Assembly (NCBI GenBank): GCA_030590185.1
Contig: JAUUZB010000029.1
Location: 1 to 12,166 of the forward strand
DNA from: Deltaproteobacteria bacterium
GTDB taxonomy: Bacteria; Myxococcota; XYA12-FULL-58-9; JAUUZB01
Direction of reading: 5' to 3'
Length of the DNA stretch: 12,166 bases
Part shown: in pieces, positions 1 to 6,328 of the stretch
How the letters are laid out: each line of letters opens with the position of its first letter
Numbering within the stretch: position 1 is the first letter of the stretch
Notes under the pieces: model-generated
What the model was told of the DNA's origin: nothing
What the model saw: the letters and a program-made list of their open reading frames with translations, nothing else
The model's database searches: none
Position numbers and translations under genes: made by a program

Positions 1-2489
1 ACAGCGACGCCTGCACCACCAACGACACCTGCAGCGGCGGCGCCTGCGTCGGCGGCGCACCCCCCAATTGCGCGGACGCCAACGTCTGCACCGACGATAG
101 CTGTGATTCGGCCAGCGGCTGTGTCAACACCAACAACACCGCACCGTGCAGCGACGGCGATGCCTGTAGCACCGCTGATGTTTGTACTGGCGGCTCCTGC
201 GTCGGTGGTGCGCCGCCCAATTGCAACGACGGCGAAATCTGTACCGACGATAGTTGTGAATCGGCGATCGGCTGCGTCAACCTCGACAACAGTGACTCCT
301 GCGACGACGCTGACGCCTGCACCACGAGCGACACCTGCAACGCCGGCGGCTGCGTCGGCGGCGTGCCACCGAACTGCGACGACACCGAAATCTGCACCAC
401 TGACAGCTGCAACCCCGCCACCGGCTGCATCAACGTCGACAACACCGACCCATGCAACGACAGCGATGCCTGCACTACCACCGACACCTGCAGCGGTGGA
501 TCGTGCATCGGCGGGCCGCCACCCAATTGCATCGACGGCAACCTCTGCACCACCGACAGCTGCAACCCGGCGAGCGGTTGCGTCAACGCCAACAACACCC
601 TGGCCTGCAACGACGGCGACGCTTGCACCACCGCGGATCTCTGTAGCAGCGGCGCCTGTGTCGGCGGGCCACCCCCCAACTGCGATGACGGTGAAGTTTG
701 CACCACCGACGACTGCGACTCGGCTAGCGGCTGCGAGAGCGTCAACAACACGGCGGCCTGCGATGACAGCGACGCCTGCACCACCGCCGATACGTGCGGC
801 GGTGGCGTCTGCTGGGGCGGCGTGCCGCCCGTCTGCAACGATGCCAACATCTGCACCGACGACAGCTGCGATCCGGTGTGGGGTTGTCAGAGCAGCAACA
901 ACACCGCCCCCTGTAACGACTCCGACCTCTGCACCGTCAACGACACCTGCAGCGGCGGCGCCTGCGTTAGCGGTCCACCGCTCGACTGTGATGATGGTGA
1001 TCCGTGCACCGAGGACTCCTGCGAGCCAGCGTTGGGCTGCGTCTACATCGATCTCTGCGCCTGTGACCCCGGGATCGACGCTGACTTCGACGGTTCCAAC
1101 GAATGCGACGACTGCGATGAGACCAACGGCGCGGTCTACCCGGGTGCACCGGAGATCTGCAACGGCATCGACGACGATTGCGACGACCTAATCGACGAGG
1201 ACTTCGATATTGACCTCGACACCTACAGCGTCTGCTCGTTGGATCCGGCACTCTTCGACTGCGACGACGACGATCCGGACATCCATCCGGGAGCCACCGA
1301 GATCTGCGGCAACGGTGTCGACGAGAACTGCGATGGCTACGATCTCGACTGCGGCTGCAATCCGATCGACCAGGATGGCGACGGCCTGTCGGAGTGCGAC
1401 GGCGACTGCAACGACGACGACATCGACTCCTATCCCGGAGCTACGGAGTTGTGCGACGGCAACGACAACGACTGCAACACCTACACCGTCGAGAACTGCG
1501 ACGTCTCGGATCCCTGTAACTGGCCGGGCGGCGCCGACGTCTGCCAGGACGACCTGCTGTGCGCCTGTCTGGTCGATTCCTCCGGTACCTGCAGCGGCAC
1601 CTACCAGTGCACCTCCTACTGCAACACCAGCCAGACCGGCCCCCTCGGCGATGGCTGCGCCGCCGACCAGACCTGCGCCTTGGATCTGCTGCGGGCCGCC
1701 AACGTCCACGGCTGTGATGTTGCCGCCGACCCGTTCGGCACCAAATACGGCGGCGTCGCCTGCAGCAAGGATGACGAATGCCGCAGCGGCTTCTGCGCGA
1801 CGTTGTTCATGCCTCCCGGTCAGCGCGAGTATTGCTATGACTATTGCGGTAGCGACGGCTACTGCCCGGCGGCGGGAACGGTCTGCCGGTTGATCTGGAC
1901 CTCGACCTCGATGGACGGCCGCTGTTGGCCCGATACCCGCACCGGCGTCGGCAGCATCCCGGTGGGCGACAGCTGCGGCCTCGACGGCGAGTGCGACCAC
2001 GGCTTTTGCGCCGACGAGGACAATGACGGCGGCGATCGGTACTGCACCGAGACCTGTTGTCAGGACAGCGACTGCCCGGTCGATTTCTCCTGTGCCCTGC
2101 GGGGCGACCAGAACCCGACCAGCTACGTCTACGTGCCACCCAGCGCCGACGCCTGTCTCATCGATGGTGAGTGCCCGACCGGCATGATGTGCTTCACCAG
2201 CGAATCGCTCTGTGCCTGGCGCCTGAGCGAGACCGCGCCGATGTGTCTCAACGACGAGCCCGGCCAGGACACCCGGCAGGCCGGCGCCGCCTGCGCGGTG
2301 AACGAGGACTGCCAGAGCAACTTCTGCGACGCGGGCCTGAGTGTCTGCGTCGACATCTGCTGTTCCGATGCTACCTGCCCCACCGGCCTGACCTGCGAAC
2401 TGCAGGTGATCCAAACCACAGCGGATCTGGCGACCCAATCCCGGGTCTGCATGAACCTCTCTACCGAAGAGGTGCTGGTGCGCAAGTAA
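1..2489 (+). CDS. Secreted Cys-rich repeat protein (CTDC-type repeats plus MopE-type metal-binding motifs), N-terminus missing
   Basis: The frame is open from the window edge (first full codon at 3) to TAA at 2487-2489, giving 828 residues; the true start lies upstream. Residues 1 to about 355 are tandem Cys-rich units of exactly 51 residues, each made of two similar halves (a CTT.DTCSGG.CVGG half and a C.DG..CTTDSC....GC half). They resemble the Dictyostelium extracellular-matrix CTDC repeat (Pfam Dicty_CTDC). Residues about 359-500 hold three Asp-rich motifs of the Cu-binding_MopE type (YPGAPEICNGIDDDCD, HPGATEICGNGVDENCD, YPGATELCDGNDNDC), which probably bind metal ions. The rest, to residue 828, has Cys pairs such as CSKDDECRSGFC and CAVNEDCQSNFC, typical of Myxococcota surface proteins. 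A disulfide-rich extracellular or surface protein is inferred. The signal peptide would lie outside the window, and no C-terminal anchor is seen (it ends EEVLVRK). Partner and exact role are unknown. Confidence 0.85.
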   Translation, partial: SDACTTNDTCSGGACVGGAPPNCADANVCTDDSCDSASGCVNTNNTAPCSDGDACSTADVCTGGSCVGGAPPNCNDGEICTDDSCESAIGCVNLDNSDSCDDADACTTSDTCNAGGCVGGVPPNCDDTEICTTDSCNPATGCINVDNTDPCNDSDACTTTDTCSGGSCIGGPPPNCIDGNLCTTDSCNPASGCVNANNTLACNDGDACTTADLCSSGACVGGPPPNCDDGEVCTTDDCDSASGCESVNNTAACDDSDACTTADTCGGGVCWGGVPPVCNDANICTDDSCDPVWGCQSSNNTAPCNDSDLCTVNDTCSGGACVSGPPLDCDDGDPCTEDSCEPALGCVYIDLCACDPGIDADFDGSNECDDCDETNGAVYPGAPEICNGIDDDCDDLIDEDFDIDLDTYSVCSLDPALFDCDDDDPDIHPGATEICGNGVDENCDGYDLDCGCNPIDQDGDGLSECDGDCNDDDIDSYPGATELCDGNDNDCNTYTVENCDVSDPCNWPGGADVCQDDLLCACLVDSSGTCSGTYQCTSYCNTSQTGPLGDGCAADQTCALDLLRAANVHGCDVAADPFGTKYGGVACSKDDECRSGFCATLFMPPGQREYCYDYCGSDGYCPAAGTVCRLIWTSTSMDGRCWPDTRTGVGSIPVGDSCGLDGECDHGFCADEDNDGGDRYCTETCCQDSDCPVDFSCALRGDQNPTSYVYVPPSADACLIDGECPTGMMCFTSESLCAWRLSETAPMCLNDEPGQDTRQAGAACAVNEDCQSNFCDAGLSVCVDICCSDATCPTGLTCELQVIQTTADLATQSRVCMNLSTEEVLVRK
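6..1058 (+). repeat. Tandem coding repeats of exactly 153 bp
   Basis: The codon pair of the GDACTT motif recurs at 6, 159, 312, 465, 618, 771 and 924, always 153 bp apart. It is followed by a final half unit around 990-1058. The units differ at many positions, mostly synonymous or conservative, but carry no insertions or deletions. Each unit encodes 51 residues with regularly placed Cys. More copies probably lie before the window because the first one is already in register at the edge. Confidence 0.9.
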
Positions 2490-2497
2490 CCGGGGCC

Positions 2498-2513
2498 GCG
2501 CGGACCACCGCGC
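2498..2513 (+). terminator. Short GC hairpin after the repeat-protein gene
   Basis: GCGCGG (2498-2503) and CCGCGC (2508-2513) form a perfect 6-bp stem with an ACCA loop, starting 9 bases after the TAA at 2487-2489. No T run follows, so an intrinsic terminator is only a weak suggestion. It may simply be a GC-rich inverted repeat. Confidence 0.25.
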
Positions 2514-2537
2514 AAGAAACCAACTCGACGGAGACGA

Positions 2538-2693
2538 ATGGCCACCGAGCGCCACGGCAACATCGGCGCGGGCGGGGTTCTGGTGGCCTTGGCCGAAGCC
2601 TGGACGGAACGCGTACCGCCGCCCGGCAGCACCCTCTTGCTCGCTGCCCTCGGAGGGGGGTTGTGCTGAGGCGCCGCGCTGTTGCGTTGGTGA
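2538..2693 (+). pseudogene. fabH: Remnant of a 3-oxoacyl-ACP synthase III (FabH) 3' end
   Basis: Reading from ATG 2538 gives MATERHGNIGAG, then a helical stretch (VLVALAEAWTERVPPPG), then STLLLAALGGGLC, a TGA at 2667-2669, GAALLRW and a second TGA at 2691-2693. This matches the C-terminal end of FabH (E. coli DRHGNTSAAS ... LLEAFGGGFTWGSALVRF), including the catalytic Asn of the HGN motif. The first TGA falls where FabH has Trp (TGG to TGA is one change). The N-terminal roughly 270 residues, with the catalytic Cys and His, are absent: the frame upstream of 2538 (a PRKKPTRRR-like stretch) does not resemble FabH. It is therefore a 5'-truncated, stop-containing fragment, although a 43-residue peptide could still be made. 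Lipid starter-unit condensation would have been the ancestral role. Confidence 0.7.
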
Positions 2694-2742
2694 GGGCGGT
2701 TGTGGGTTGGAGCTCGCTGGAACCGTATTATCGGGGCTCGGA

Positions 2743-2764
2743 CGATGCTCGAGCGATGCTCGAT
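2743..2764. repeat. Two tandem 11-bp copies between the fabH remnant and pilT
   Basis: CGATGCTCGAG (2743-2753) is followed directly by CGATGCTCGAT (2754-2764). The junction contains the 8-bp palindrome GCTCGAGC (2747-2754). The repeat sits 5-26 bases downstream of the pilT stop and could be a small duplication or part of a weak hairpin. No function is assigned. Confidence 0.5.
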
Positions 2765-2768
2765 CACC

Positions 2769-3902
2769 TCAGCTCCTCTCCAGCTCCTCAATCAGGCTAT
2801 CGATCTCCACCGCCCCCGTCTGGCCCTCCTCCTGTGGCGCATCCGGAACACTCGCCGGCATCGCCGGTTCTGGCACGGGCTCCTCCTCGACTGTCGACGT
2901 CATCCAAGCGCCCGCTGACAGGTCCGTGCGCGACTGGATCCAGCCGCGATAACGCGCGAACGTCCACATGCCGTCCTCGCGACCTGTCTCTATCGCGGAC
3001 TGGATGCGGAAGACGTCGCCCTTGCGGAGCATGCCGCGCACCGCGTCGTTGGCGGTGAGGATCTCACACTCAGGAACCCGCACGCCAAGGGTCGAGTGTC
3101 CGACGAGGCGTTGGCAAACGATGCCGCGCAGGCAGTCGGCAAGCTGAGCGCGTACGCCGGCTTGGATGTCCGGCGCGAATGACGACACCAGGCGATTGAG
3201 TGCTTCGATCGGCGTTGCCGCGTGCAGGGTCGCGAAGACGAGGTGGCCGGTCTCGGCGGCGGCCAGGGTCAGGCGCATGGTGTCCGGACTGCGCATCTCG
3301 CCGACCACGATGATGTCCGGATCCTCTCGCAAGGCGTCGAGTAACGCCTGCTCAAAAGACGGCGTATCGCGGCCAACCTCGCGCTGACGAATCAGCGAGC
3401 GGCGTGGCTTGAGGTGATATTCGATCGGCGCTTCAATCGTCAGGATGTGGCGCGCCTGGCGTTCGTTGATCGCCTCGAGCAAGGCGGCGAGGGTGGTTGA
3501 CTTGCCGCTGCCGGTGGCGCCGCTGATGATCACCAGCCCTGCACGGTGATGTGTGAAGTGTTCGAGGTCTGGATGCAGGTTGAGAGTCTCCAGGTTGGCT
3601 CGGAATGGCGCCAGCAGGCGCACCGCCAACGCTGTACCGCGGGCCGTTTGGAAGAGGTTGATGCGGCAACGGGCGCCGCTGATCGTGCGGGTGACATCGT
3701 GGGAGCGGCGCTTCACGAAGTGCGGCCAATTGGCTTCACCAATGATGCCGCGAGCCATGCTGGTCAGATCGCTGGCGCTGAGCGGCTCGCCGTTCGATTC
3801 CAACTCGCCGTCAACGCGGAAAACCGGGGCGAGGCTGGGCTCGAGGTGCAGATCGCTGGCGCGGCGCCGGCGGGCCTGCGTGATCAGATCGTTGATCAAC
3901 AT
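2769..3902 (-). CDS. pilT: PilT-family type IV pilus retraction-type ATPase
   Basis: A cytoplasmic hexameric secretion-type ATPase of 377 residues, the length range of PilT/PilU, which powers pilus retraction. It begins with the PilT-like ASDLHL motif at residues 15-20 and RVDGEL at 29-34. Walker A is GATGSGKST (128-136), Walker B is DIIVVGEM with Glu202, and the His box is [11 protein letters not shown] (218-228). A degraded AIRNLIRE-like element ([12 protein letters not shown]) and [14 protein letters not shown] follow. The Asp box reads TIEAPIEY, with Ala158 where PilT normally has Asp. The last roughly 55 residues are an acidic, Pro-rich tail not usual in PilT. The ATG at 3902 puts ASDLHL at the same distance from the N-terminus as in Pseudomonas PilT. 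No other pilus genes lie nearby, so it is an orphan and may be a paralog rather than the main PilT. Confidence 0.85.
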   Translation of the reverse strand: MLINDLITQARRRRASDLHLEPSLAPVFRVDGELESNGEPLSASDLTSMARGIIGEANWPHFVKRRSHDVTRTISGARCRINLFQTARGTALAVRLLAPFRANLETLNLHPDLEHFTHHRAGLVIISGATGSGKSTTLAALLEAINERQARHILTIEAPIEYHLKPRRSLIRQREVGRDTPSFEQALLDALREDPDIIVVGEMRSPDTMRLTLAAAETGHLVFATLHAATPIEALNRLVSSFAPDIQAGVRAQLADCLRGIVCQRLVGHSTLGVRVPECEILTANDAVRGMLRKGDVFRIQSAIETGREDGMWTFARYRGWIQSRTDLSAGAWMTSTVEEEPVPEPAMPASVPDAPQEEGQTGAVEIDSLIEELERS

Positions 3903-3914
3903 GATCCTGCTGTA

Positions 3915-3930
3915 TGCAATTCCGAGGCCA
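3915..3930 (-). promoter_or_regulatory. Candidate sigma-54 (-24/-12) promoter of pilT
   Basis: On the minus strand the sequence TGGCCTCGGAATTGCA fits TGGC-N7-TTGCA with the exact GG-N10-GC spacing needed by sigma-54. Transcription would start near 3904, leaving only about two bases before the ATG at 3902, so the message would be almost leaderless. That makes the call doubtful despite the good match. No enhancer-binding protein gene or site was recognised in the window. Confidence 0.3.
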
Positions 3931-4154
3931 GCGACAGGTCAGCCAATCACCGCAACAGAAGAGACCCAGATCGCCACTATGGCAATCCTGATGCTGCGCC
4001 GCGTGAGGTTCGCGACAATTTGTCAGCTCGGTTCACCGCGGCGAGCGTGACGATCAGGAAGTCCAACGACGTCGCGTTGTCGAGCTGGGGTTCGCTACCG
4101 CGCTTGGCTTGCCCCGCTACGGCCGGCCAAGGTTCAACGGCGGCGATCGACCCG
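3931..4154. other. Intergenic stretch between pilT and the ligase remnant, no gene recognised
   Basis: No convincing gene was found on either strand. A minus-strand open stretch ending at TGA 3939-3941 reads RRSIRIAIVAIWVSSVAVIG, which looks like one membrane helix but has no credible start or family. It may be debris of a membrane-protein gene. The plus-strand frames here do not match acyl-CoA ligases. Confidence 0.4.
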
Positions 4155-4533
4155 ACCCAGAACCTGTGCTCCGCCCTTCACCCGGGCGCAAGCGCGGCCC
4201 GGGCCGGTGAGCCAGCCTACGACTCCGGGCAGATCCAAAACGCCGCCGCGAGCTTTGGCCGCGGCCTAGCGAGATAGCAAATTTGACCCCCGGGGATGTC
4301 GTGGTGCTCGCGGTCCCGGATCCTCTCGTGGCCATGATCGGGTCCATCAGCCTGGTCAAACTCGACCTGATCCCGGTGCCGCTCGATCCGCACGTCGGCG
4401 CCGCGACCCTCGGTCCGATCCTCGACCAAAGCAGCGCCCGGCGCTCATCCACCATCTCGATCAACTGCCGCAGATCTCATCCGGGAAGATCGACATCCAA
4501 GCGCTGCTCGCCCTGTGGAACGAGCGTGAATGA
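4155..4533 (+). pseudogene. Remnant of an AMP-dependent acyl-CoA synthetase/ligase
   Basis: Three pieces in three frames line up with the two ends of an ANL-superfamily ligase. Piece one (4155-4277, frame 3) holds TQNLCSAL and, later, PAYDSGQIQNAAASFGRGLA, resembling the SYAELNARANRLARAL region. Piece two (4283-about 4441, frame 2) holds LTPGDVVVLAVPDPLVAMIG and IPVPLDPHVGAATLGPILDQ, matching the GDRVALLLPN and VPLDP region. Piece three (4444-4533, frame 1) holds HHLDQLPQISSGKID followed by IQALLALWNERE and TGA, the A10 motif with its catalytic Lys. The adenylation core (P-loop STGTTG, A5, A7 and A8 motifs) is missing, so about 126 codons remain of roughly 500. It cannot make an active enzyme. 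The substrate class, probably a fatty acid, is a guess. Confidence 0.6.
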
Positions 4534-4610
4534 TCTGCGCAGCGCGATGCCTCGCGTTCTAGCCCTATCGTGGTGGAGCGACCGGGCCCGCGACCCACGG
4601 AGGGCGCCAC

Positions 4611-5219
4611 TCACGGCACCTGGGTCTGGTCAAATTCCAAATCGACCGAAAGGGTAACCGTGCAGCCGTCAAAGCCCAGGCCGTTGCTCGACTCGGCTAT
4701 GATCTGATCATCCAAGGTGGCGCAGGCCGTTGCGTCGCCAATCAAGTAGATCGCGATGGTGACCACCATGGTCCCGATCTCGCCCTGGTCTTCGACCACC
4801 CAGACCTGATCCAATTCGATGTCGCAGGTGGAGCCCATGACATCCACAAAATCAGGTCCAGGCACGTATGTGAGGGTGTGGCCACTGACGTCGAACACGA
4901 TCCCGGTCTCGGAATCGTGACAGCTCGACGCGAGGGTGGTCTCGCAGCTCTGCGCGATGGCCTCGTTGCCGTCGTCGGAGATGCGGTACAAGAGATAGGA
5001 GTTGGCTGGAAATTCCGGTGGCGTAATGTCGCTCTGCCACGACTCGGCGTCGGTGCAGGCGTCAAACCCAACCGAGGTGCCGGTGACGAGCCAGTAGGTG
5101 ACTGCGCCGCGGTCGGTCTCCAGCGGACCGGGCTCACGCGCGAGGCCGCAAGCGCCGGTACCGATGGCCAACACCAATACCAATACCAACGCCAACGATG
5201 AGAGAGACTTCTTGGGCAT
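4611..5219 (-). CDS. Small secreted lipoprotein of unknown function
   Basis: A protein of 202 residues. It starts MPKKSLSSLALVLVLVLAIG and continues TGACGL, a type II-like signal with a charged N-terminus, a Leu/Val core and a possible lipobox (TGA before Cys; Leu at -3 is missing, so lipidation is likely but not certain). The mature part has six further Cys (in FDAC, AQSC, ASSC, STC, TAC and DGC), enough for three disulfides, and predicted beta-rich stretches such as GTMVVTIAIYLIGD. I chose ATG 5219 rather than the in-frame GTG at 5231 because GAGGA sits about 7 bases before the ATG. It reads as the small Cys-containing lipoprotein type common in Myxococcota-like genomes. No enzymatic motif is seen. 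It is transcribed alone from its own promoter. Confidence 0.75.
   Translation of the reverse strand: MPKKSLSSLALVLVLVLAIGTGACGLAREPGPLETDRGAVTYWLVTGTSVGFDACTDAESWQSDITPPEFPANSYLLYRISDDGNEAIAQSCETTLASSCHDSETGIVFDVSGHTLTYVPGPDFVDVMGSTCDIELDQVWVVEDQGEIGTMVVTIAIYLIGDATACATLDDQIIAESSNGLGFDGCTVTLSVDLEFDQTQVP
5168..5197 (-). repeat. Hexanucleotide repeat within the lipoprotein signal peptide
   Basis: Five hexamers (plus strand CCAACA, CCAATA twice, CCAACG twice) encode the alternating Leu-Ala/Leu-Val core of the signal peptide. Each hexamer adds two hydrophobic residues without changing frame. Confidence 0.7.
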
Positions 5220-5284
5220 TCCATTCCTCACAATCGGCCAGGGTCGACGTTGTGCGCCCGCGGCCGGAGCTAGTGGGCGGGACG

Positions 5285-5314
5285 ATTATAGGCCGAGACC
5301 ACTCATCACGCCAA
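5285..5314 (-). promoter_or_regulatory. Sigma-70-type promoter for the lipoprotein gene
   Basis: On the minus strand TTGGCG (5309-5314) is followed after 18 bases by a perfect TATAAT (5285-5290). Transcription would start near 5278, giving a leader of about 58 bases that includes the GAGGA ribosome site before ATG 5219. The AT-rich -10 stands out in this GC-rich background. Confidence 0.55.
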
Positions 5315-5357
5315 CGGCCCCGAAGGCGAAGGCCCACTCGTCGCGCGGTGAAGATCA

Positions 5358-5378
5358 GGCGGGGGTGGCACCTCCGCC
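5358..5378 (-). terminator. Hairpin downstream of prpB
   Basis: GGCGGGGGT (5358-5366) pairs with ACCTCCGCC (5370-5378) across a three-base loop, with one G-T mismatch. It lies about 80 bases after the prpB stop, between prpB and the lipoprotein promoter. No strong U run follows on the minus strand, so it is a possible but weak end for the prpDB transcript. Confidence 0.3.
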
Positions 5379-5458
5379 CGCGAAGATGGACATCGAGGCG
5401 CGCCATTGGGTCGCGGAGGACGAAGCTACCTCGGACATGGCGGTCGCTGCCATCAGTG

Positions 5459-6328
5459 CTACTCGATCTCCTGGTAATCACCATAACGCAACAACGCCTG
5501 GAGCTCTTGGCGAGTTTGCATCCGCTCGAGAAGGCCGGCCTGCGTTCCCTGATCGCGCAACAGGACGAGGCCGTCGCTGATCGCCTTCATGGCCAAACGC
5601 AGGGCCGTCACCGGGTAGATGACCAGCTCATAGCCAAGCGCCTGGATCTGGTCGTGGGTCAGCAGCTCGCTCTTGCCAAACTCGGTGGCGTTGAGCAGCA
5701 AGGGAACGTTCAAGGCGCTACGCACCGCCGCCATGGTGGCCTGGTCCGGGAGCGCCTCGGGGAAGATGACATCGGCGCCGGCGTCGATGCAGGCCGCGGC
5801 CCGGTCAATAGTGCCATCGAGGCCTTCGAGGGCATAGGCATCGGTGCGCGCGACGATGACGAAGCTCGGGTCGCGCCGCGCCGCCACCGCCGTTTCTACC
5901 CGCCGGACCATATCTTCACGGCTCACCAGCCGCTTGCCGTCCAGGTGACCGCAACGTTTCGGGTCGATCTGATCCTCGAGGTGACAACCGGTCAGCCCTA
6001 GATCCTCCAAGCCGCGAATCGTTCGGGCCAAGGCCGGGAGGCTGCCAAAGCCGGTGTCGATGTCGACCAGGGTCGGGAGATCCGTGACCCGAGCGATCTG
6101 GTGACTGCGCCCGAGTACCTCCGACATCGTCGTCAGACCGATGTCCGGCAGACCGAGGTCCGCGGCCAGGGTCGCACCCGAGACGTAGATGCCCTCGAAG
6201 CCGAGCCGCTTGCACTCCATTGCCACCAGCGGCGACATGGCGCCGATGAAACGTTGCGGCTCACCCGACGCGAGCCCTGCACGTAGGGCCAAACGCTTGG
6301 TCGTGGCGCTCCCAGGATTGAAAGGCAT
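5459..6328 (-). CDS. prpB: 2-methylisocitrate lyase
   Basis: The last step of the 2-methylcitrate cycle: 2-methylisocitrate is cleaved to pyruvate and succinate in the cytoplasm, clearing propionyl-CoA. At 289 residues it is the length of PrpB and aligns with the E. coli protein throughout. It has the metal-binding VDIDTGFG (88-95), HLEDQ (116-120), the catalytic-Cys loop KRCGH (Cys126), the ARTDA segment and NATEFG near residue 215, and it ends with an MQTRQEL segment like PrpB MQTRNEL. These features favour PrpB over isocitrate lyase or PEP mutase. The ATG at 6328 overlaps the prpD stop in TAATG, which indicates coupled translation; a GGGGA lies about 9 bases upstream. The gene ends with TAG. 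Confidence 0.9.
   Translation of the reverse strand: MPFNPGSATTKRLALRAGLASGEPQRFIGAMSPLVAMECKRLGFEGIYVSGATLAADLGLPDIGLTTMSEVLGRSHQIARVTDLPTLVDIDTGFGSLPALARTIRGLEDLGLTGCHLEDQIDPKRCGHLDGKRLVSREDMVRRVETAVAARRDPSFVIVARTDAYALEGLDGTIDRAAACIDAGADVIFPEALPDQATMAAVRSALNVPLLLNATEFGKSELLTHDQIQALGYELVIYPVTALRLAMKAISDGLVLLRDQGTQAGLLERMQTRQELQALLRYGDYQEIE

Noticed and set aside
6..1058. CRISPR-like spacing of the 153-bp repeats
   Set aside because: The whole period is coding and diverged, with no short identical repeats and unique spacers.
103..1191. Long plus-strand reading frame rich in Ala, Thr and Pro
   Set aside because: It overlaps the repeat protein in another frame. Its low complexity follows from the repeats, and its composition is not protein-like.
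1188..2555. Long minus-strand reading frame of 455 codons
   Set aside because: It is antisense to the Cys-rich gene and made of simple Val/Ala/Gly stretches, an effect of GC-rich codons on the other strand.
3939..4050. Minus-strand reading with one membrane-like helix ending RIAIVAIWVSSVAVIG
   Set aside because: No start codon with a ribosome site, no family, and frames broken just upstream; kept only as possible debris.
5134..5484. Minus-strand reading frame of 116 codons overlapping the lipoprotein start
   Set aside because: It runs through the lipoprotein promoter and signal region in another frame, is Arg-rich and shows no domain.
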